From positions 1-64,000 of the forward strand of contig JABDLC010000001.1 of the NCBI GenBank assembly GCA_013001905.1: a stretch of DNA of 64,000 nucleotides. Direction: 5' to 3'. Positions 60,676 through 64,000 of this stretch are shown here, piece after piece. The DNA comes from Gammaproteobacteria bacterium. Its GTDB lineage: Bacteria; Pseudomonadota; Gammaproteobacteria; Steroidobacterales; GCA-2729495. The notes below the pieces were generated by a model. The model saw only the letters and a list, made by a program, of their open reading frames with translations. It did no database searches and was not told the DNA's origin. Positions within the stretch are counted from its first letter, which is position 1. The number at the start of each line of letters is the position of its first letter. Position numbers and translations under genes: made by a program.

Positions 60676-61419
60676 ATGCGAAAAACGGTACTGACTTTAG
60701 CGGCGTGTTGCTGCGGAATCTTCTCAGCGGCGAACGCTGATGATGGCGTGGAAGAGGGGGTCTGGAGCGGCGACGTGACCTTCGGTTATCTGCGCACCAG
60801 TGGTAATACAGATGACAGCAGCGCAGACCTGGACTTTAAGGTCGCGCTCGTCGTTAAGCCCTGGGGGCATGAGGCGAAAGGCCGCGCCTACGGTGCAAGC
60901 ACCTCGGATACAACCACGGCTGAGTCGTACAAGCTGGGCTGGAAAAGCACCTACGACATCACCGCCAAAGATTATGCATTTGGCGCGCTGGACTGGAATA
61001 AGGACCGCTTCTCGGGTTACTCAAGGCAGAGTTTTGGCACCGTCGGCTACGGTCGCCGGATTCTGGACAACGAGACCTACACCCTGAATGCAGAGATCGG
61101 TGTGGGTTATGCGCGTCAGCGCACGGCCGTCGTCGATGGGCCCCCGCTGGTTCCGTCAGTAACTGAAGATGGCGCCAGCGGCACGCTGGGTGCGGATTTC
61201 ACCTGGAATATCAGTGATACGTCGGCGTTCCAGCAGACGCTGTACGTGTTCACCGCCTCCGATAACACTTTCTGGGAGTCGGTCAGCAAGTTGCGCGCCG
61301 ATATCACGCCTCAGGTGGGCCTGGCGTTCAGCTACACCGTGAAGCAGAACACCGACGTCCCGCCGGGTATCGACAAGACCGACACGCTGACGTCCATCGG
61401 CGTGAATTACCAGTTCTGA
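60676..61419 (+). CDS. DUF481 outer-membrane protein
   Basis: A 247-residue exported protein with signal peptide (MRKTVLTLAACCCGIFSAANA). The DUF481 pattern is clear: WSGDVTFGYLRTSGNTDDSSADLDFKVAL, regular amphipathic beta strands through YDITAKDYAFGALDWNKDRFSGYSRQSFGTVGYG, and a C-terminal strand ending NYQF, as in outer-membrane barrels. Members such as YdiY are induced by salt or acid but have no known mechanism. It stands alone between coq7 and rplM. Confidence 0.88.
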   Translation: MRKTVLTLAACCCGIFSAANADDGVEEGVWSGDVTFGYLRTSGNTDDSSADLDFKVALVVKPWGHEAKGRAYGASTSDTTTAESYKLGWKSTYDITAKDYAFGALDWNKDRFSGYSRQSFGTVGYGRRILDNETYTLNAEIGVGYARQRTAVVDGPPLVPSVTEDGASGTLGADFTWNISDTSAFQQTLYVFTASDNTFWESVSKLRADITPQVGLAFSYTVKQNTDVPPGIDKTDTLTSIGVNYQF

Positions 61420-61457
61420 GCTGCGCCACAACAGCCGCAAATTATTGATTTTCGGCG

Positions 61458-61486
61458 TTGAAATGGGTGCGGGGGTTAGCTAGAAT
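61458..61486 (+). promoter_or_regulatory. Sigma-70-type promoter of rplM-rpsI
   Basis: TTGAAA (61458-61463) and TAGAAT (61481-61486) are separated by 17 bases, a near-consensus vegetative promoter. Transcription should begin near 61493, giving a leader of about 180 bases before rplM. Confidence 0.78.
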
Positions 61487-61497
61487 GCGCCCCTTTT

Positions 61498-61594
61498 CTG
61501 CGGCAGGGGCCGCAGAGGACAGCGTGGGCAGGCCCTGAACGGCCTGCACAGCTGCCGGCTTAGCGAATAAGTTATTGATAATAAAGGCCCCTGC
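61498..61594 (+). ncRNA. Candidate structured leader of the rplM-rpsI mRNA
   Basis: Three complementary sets are seen. A local hairpin pairs CTGCGGC (61498-61504) with GCCGCAG (61509-61515). A second hairpin pairs GCAGGCC (61528-61534) with GGCCTGC (61541-61547). A long-range pair joins GCAGGGGCC (61503-61511) to GGCCCCTGC (61586-61594). The first and third share bases, so they cannot form together, a pattern expected of a regulatory switch. In Escherichia coli L13 represses its own operon through the leader; the same may hold here. Confidence 0.45.
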
Positions 61595-61673
61595 AGGTTC
61601 TGGGCGATGGTCGCGACTGTGTTGCGCGCCATGATCCGGGCCGCAGCAGCCGATTTACACATCAGGAAAACCG

Positions 61674-62102
61674 ATGAAAACCGTTTCTGCCAAGCCTGAA
61701 GAAGTCAGGCGCGACTGGTTTGTCGTGGATGCGAAGGACAAGACTCTCGGCCGTCTGGCCACGGAGCTGGCCCGGCGTCTGCGTGGCAAGCACAAGCCCA
61801 TATTCACGCCTCACGTGGATACAGGCGACCATATCGTCGTTGTGAATGCGGCCGAAATCCGTGTCACAGGCAATAAGCTCAAGGACAAGATGTACCATCG
61901 CCACACCGGCTACATCGGCAACCTCAAATCCACCAATCTGGCAGACCTGCTTGAGAAGCACCCTGAGCAGGCGCTTGAGCTGGCGGTGAAAGGCATGCTG
62001 CCGAAGAATCGCCTCGGCCGCGCCATGTTTAAGAAGTTGCGCGTGTTTGCCGGGCCGGAACATACCCATCAGGCCCAGCAGCCGCAGGCGCTTGAAATCT
62101 AG
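61674..62102 (+). CDS. rplM: 50S ribosomal protein L13
   Basis: A 142-residue early-assembly 23S rRNA-binding protein. [36 protein letters not shown] and [10 protein letters not shown] are family signatures, as is the [32 protein letters not shown] tail. It is the first gene of the rplM-rpsI operon, behind a strong promoter and a structured leader. Confidence 0.98.
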   Translation: MKTVSAKPEEVRRDWFVVDAKDKTLGRLATELARRLRGKHKPIFTPHVDTGDHIVVVNAAEIRVTGNKLKDKMYHRHTGYIGNLKSTNLADLLEKHPEQALELAVKGMLPKNRLGRAMFKKLRVFAGPEHTHQAQQPQALEI

Positions 62103-62144
62103 AATTAGTGATCTGAGCGAAGATCCGAGTAAATAGAGATAGTA

Positions 62145-62534
62145 ATGACTGATACCTATTACGGAACCGGCCGCCGCAAGTCTTCGACAGCGCGCGTATA
62201 TCTGCGCCCCGGCAGCGGCAACATTACCGTTAACAAGCGCCCGCTGGATGAGTTTTTCGGCCGCAAAACCGCCCGCATGGTTGTGCGACAGCCGTTGGAG
62301 CAGTCTGAGCTCAGCAACAATTTCGACATCAGTGTCACCGTCACCGGTGGCGGCACGACCGGTCAGGCGGGCGCGATACGCCACGGCCTGACCCGCGCAC
62401 TGATCGCTTATGACGAAGCGCTGCGCTCGCCGCTGCGTAAGGCAGGCTTTGTGACCCGCGACGCCCGTGAGGTCGAGCGCAAGAAAGTCGGTCTGCGTAA
62501 GGCTCGTCGCGCGACACAGTTCTCGAAGCGCTAA
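62145..62534 (+). CDS. rpsI: 30S ribosomal protein S9
   Basis: A 129-residue small-subunit protein whose C-terminal tail touches the P-site t[33 protein letters not shown] and [14 protein letters not shown] are diagnostic, and the tail ends FSKR, where the terminal Arg contacts tRNA. It follows rplM by 42 bases. A tRNA-Gln gene starts 50 bases downstream and may share the transcript. Confidence 0.98.
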   Translation: MTDTYYGTGRRKSSTARVYLRPGSGNITVNKRPLDEFFGRKTARMVVRQPLEQSELSNNFDISVTVTGGGTTGQAGAIRHGLTRALIAYDEALRSPLRKAGFVTRDAREVERKKVGLRKARRATQFSKR

Positions 62535-62584
62535 AGCCGGCGTCGGCAGCCGCCGGGAATACCGACGGTGTAGTGGAGCGGATT

Positions 62585-62658
62585 TGGGGAATCGTCTAGC
62601 GGTAGGACTACGGACTCTGACTCCGTCAACCCAGGTTCGAATCCTGGTTCCCCAGCCA
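62585..62658 (+). tRNA. tRNA-Gln, anticodon CTG
   Basis: A complete cloverleaf with encoded CCA. The acceptor arm TGGGGAA (62585-62591) pairs with TTCCCCA (62648-62654), followed by discriminator G and CCA. The anticodon stem ACGGA/TCCGT encloses the loop CTCTGAC with anticodon CTG at 62617-62619. The T arm has GGTTCGAATCC. The U1-A72 end and overall sequence fit bacterial glutamine tRNA. Confidence 0.95.
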
Positions 62659-62696
62659 AAAAAAGAAAGGCCCCCTTACCGGGGGCCTTTCTTTTT
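62659..62696 (+). terminator. Strong bidirectional terminator between tRNA-Gln and rpiA
   Basis: A 16-bp stem with A/T flanks (62660-62675 and 62681-62696; core GGCCCCC/GGGGGCC, loop TTACC) directly follows the tRNA CCA end. Both strands carry a T-run after the stem, so it should stop the rpsI/tRNA transcript and the rpiA transcript. Confidence 0.92.
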
Positions 62697-62731
62697 GGTC
62701 CGGATCAGCACCGATCCCGTTGTTCCAGCGC

Positions 62732-63391
62732 CTATTTCTTGATCGTTTTGACCTCTTTGTCGTCCGCGATGATCAGTACATCCGCGCCGCGATGCGCAAA
62801 AAGGCCGACTGTGACGACTCCCGGTATCTGGTTGATCCGTTCTTCCATTTCGACCGGGTTGGTGATCTTCAGGTTATACACATCGATAATCTCGTTGCCG
62901 TTGTCGGTAACAAAGCCCTCACGCATCACCGGTTGTCCCCGGTACTTGATGACTTTACGCGACACAAAACTGCGCCCCATCGGTATGACCTCAATCGGCA
63001 GCGGGAACGCGCCCAGAGTGCCCACCATCTTCGAATCATCGATGATGCATACAAACTTGCGTGATGCGCCTGCGACTATTTTCTCGCGCGTCAAAGCGCC
63101 GCCGCCGCCTTTGATTAAATGGAAATGTTTATTGGCCTCGTCGGCGCCGTCGACGTAAAGATCAAGGTCCCCGGTTTCCGACAATTCAGTGACATCGAAG
63201 CCGAGGCCCTCGAGACGTTCACGTGTCGCTTCGGAGCTTGCCACCAGCGCGTCAATCTTGTCGCGTACCTGAGGCAACGCATCGATGAAGTAGTTGACTG
63301 TTGACCCTGTGCCGACCCCAAGGAGGCACCCGGGCTCGATGTATTCCAGCGCCGCCTCGGCAGCTGCGCGCTTCTTCTCAGTCTGGTGCAT
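62732..63391 (-). CDS. rpiA: Ribose-5-phosphate isomerase A
   Basis: A 219-residue enzyme interconverting ribose 5-phosphate and ribulose 5-phosphate. Motifs are [15 protein letters not shown] (phosphate loop), [31 protein letters not shown] (catalytic Asp, Glu and Lys region) and a C-terminal [15 protein letters not shown]. Length is ordinary. It follows the basic repeat-protein gene on the same strand, with a hairpin between them. Confidence 0.97.
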   Translation of the reverse strand: MHQTEKKRAAAEAALEYIEPGCLLGVGTGSTVNYFIDALPQVRDKIDALVASSEATRERLEGLGFDVTELSETGDLDLYVDGADEANKHFHLIKGGGGALTREKIVAGASRKFVCIIDDSKMVGTLGAFPLPIEVIPMGRSFVSRKVIKYRGQPVMREGFVTDNGNEIIDVYNLKITNPVEMEERINQIPGVVTVGLFAHRGADVLIIADDKEVKTIKK

Positions 63392-63437
63392 CGTGTTTTA
63401 GATCCTGATTCCGGGGATTTCGGAGAGTATAAATGAA

Positions 63438-63460
63438 TGTGCCCGCACGAGGCGGGCACA
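63438..63460 (-). terminator. Hairpin after the basic repeat-protein gene
   Basis: TGTGCCCGC (63438-63446) pairs perfectly with GCGGGCACA (63452-63460) across an ACGAG loop. On the minus strand it lies 38 bases after the stop codon of the basic protein gene and is followed by ATTCATTTAT, a T-rich but broken tail, so termination is likely but not certain. Confidence 0.55.
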
Positions 63461-63498
63461 TCCGTTACAACCTTAATCAGGTTGCGCGTCGAGCAATA

Positions 63499-63957
63499 CT
63501 ACCGTCTGCGACGTTTGCTCTTCTTGCGTGAGGCTTTCTTCTTCGCCTTACGCTTGGTCTTACGCTTGGCTTTTTTCTTCGCCTTGCGCTTGGTTTTGCG
63601 TTTGGCTTTTTTCTTCGCCTTACGCTTGGTTTTGCGCTTCGCCTTTTTCTTGGTCTTACGCTTAGTTTTACGCTTGGCTTTTTTCTTCGCCTTGCGTTTG
63701 GCTTTCTTCTTCACCTTACGCTTGGCTTTTTTCTTTGCCTTACGTTTGGTTTTGCGCTTAGCCTTTTTCTTAGTCTTGCGTTTGGCTTTCTTCTTCGCCT
63801 TACGCTTCGCCTTTTTCTTGGCTTTCTTTTTCACTTTGCGTTTGGCCTTTTTCTTGGCCTTTTTACGGGTTGCCTTACGGGCTACCTTTTTACGCGCTAC
63901 CTTCTTTTTCGATTTACGTTTCGCCTTCTTGCGCGAAACTTTCTTACGTGCTGCCAT
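63499..63957 (-). CDS. Very basic histone-H1-like tetrapeptide repeat protein
   Basis: A 152-residue protein built from only seven amino acids (Met, Ala, Arg, Lys, Val, Ser, Thr). From residue 35 to 142 it is 27 uninterrupted four-residue units of the form K-(K/R)-K-(A/T/V). The first 34 residues are less regular (AARKKVSRKKAKRKSKKK) and the last ten are SRKKSKRRRR. Such composition recalls bacterial H1-like proteins (AlgP, HctB, BpH1-type), which bind DNA non-specifically and compact it, but this has no proline, so it differs from the KPAA repeats of AlgP. GGAG precedes the ATG by about nine bases. The opposite strand carries a long hydrophobic frame that is only its shadow. DNA binding is inferred. 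Confidence 0.85.
   Translation of the reverse strand: MAARKKVSRKKAKRKSKKKVARKKVARKATRKKAKKKAKRKVKKKAKKKAKRKAKKKAKRKTKKKAKRKTKRKAKKKAKRKVKKKAKRKAKKKAKRKTKRKTKKKAKRKTKRKAKKKAKRKTKRKAKKKAKRKTKRKAKKKASRKKSKRRRR
63544..63651 (-). repeat. Three tandem 36-bp units coding a 12-residue repeat
   Basis: Residues 103-138 of the basic protein are three consecutive identical copies of the 12 residues KKKAKRKTKRKA. The same unit occurs once more at residues 63-74. The coding DNA is a short-period, purine-rich repeat that should be prone to slippage or recombination, so length may vary between strains. Confidence 0.8.
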
Positions 63958-63990
63958 AGCAGTTCTCCATTGTCGGGTTAACCGCGATTG

Positions 63991-63996
63991 AGTATA
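63991..63996 (-). promoter_or_regulatory. Candidate -10 element of the basic repeat-protein gene
   Basis: TATACT on the minus strand lies about 33 bases before the ATG. The -35 region would fall outside the window, so the promoter cannot be completed. Confidence 0.35.
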
Positions 63997-64000
63997 TACA

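Noticed and set aside
63437..63991. Long plus-strand reading frame coding a Phe/Leu/Arg-repeat hydrophobic protein
   Set aside because: It is the exact antisense of the Lys/Arg-rich repeat gene; simple codon repeats keep the reverse frame open. It has no ribosome site and an implausible composition.

Overview
This window reads as one contiguous piece of chromosome from a free-living Gammaproteobacterium with fairly high GC. Evidence for the lineage: the end of the alpha ribosomal operon (rpsD-rpoA-rplQ), a miaB-phoH-ybeY-corC-lnt-leuS-lptE run, a cysS...holA-nadD-rsfS-rlmH-maf-rng-yhdP-tldD-pmbA run, a Crp/Vfr-type regulator and Coq7. A fused ATP sulfurylase/APS kinase, a secreted KatG, VPLPA-CTERM proteins and a PQQ-type dehydrogenase/diheme lipoprotein suggest a marine or sediment heterotroph, perhaps near Woeseiales or Chromatiales. 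That placement is inference, not a database result. No phage, insertion sequence, CRISPR array or defence island was seen.

Layout. 1-1.95 kb: ribosomal/RNA polymerase genes ending in a strong terminator. 2.1-20.5 kb: the most accessory-like part. It holds two AT-richer VPLPA-CTERM surface proteins, a signal-peptide-bearing catalase-peroxidase, a GH30 lipoprotein, a methyltransferase-like protein, an HDOD regulator and a SnoaL-like secreted protein. It then has a short-chain dehydrogenase/AhpD-like cluster, a GNAT enzyme, a zinc metallopeptidase and a TM-helix-repeat channel-like protein. It closes with a large cytochrome/propeller lipoprotein divergent from an ExeA-like ATPase fused to an FHA domain, and a prolidase. 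20.5-25.9 kb: a carboxylesterase, trpS and an MBOAT/SGNH-like acyl-transfer pair. 25.9-31.4 kb: divergent uvrA/ssb and sat-cysC.

31.4-40.4 kb is a dense plus-strand run from tRNA modification and ribosome maturation (miaB, phoH, ybeY) to lipoprotein acylation, leuS and LPS export (lptE). It ends in an unrecognised six-helix membrane protein where holA often lies. hisI is then encoded on the minus strand, and a 32-bp direct repeat with a hairpin separates it from cysS. 41.1-55.3 kb is another long co-directional run with many start/stop overlaps: cysS, sufE, yidD, a Trm112-like gene, holA, nadD, rsfS, rlmH, maf, rng, yhdP, tldD, a small membrane protein and pmbA. 55.3-64 kb holds a YihY-family protein, purC, djlA, rpe, crp, coq7, a DUF481 barrel protein, rplM-rpsI with a good promoter and a structured leader, tRNA-Gln(CTG), rpiA, and a very basic histone-H1-like repeat protein.

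Most of the window is conserved housekeeping. The points most worth a second look are the tetrapeptide-repeat basic protein, the rplM leader with mutually exclusive pairings, the 32-bp repeat before cysS, the ATPase-FHA fusion facing the cytochrome lipoprotein, and the small membrane protein between tldD and pmbA. I did not find a clearly new multi-gene system.
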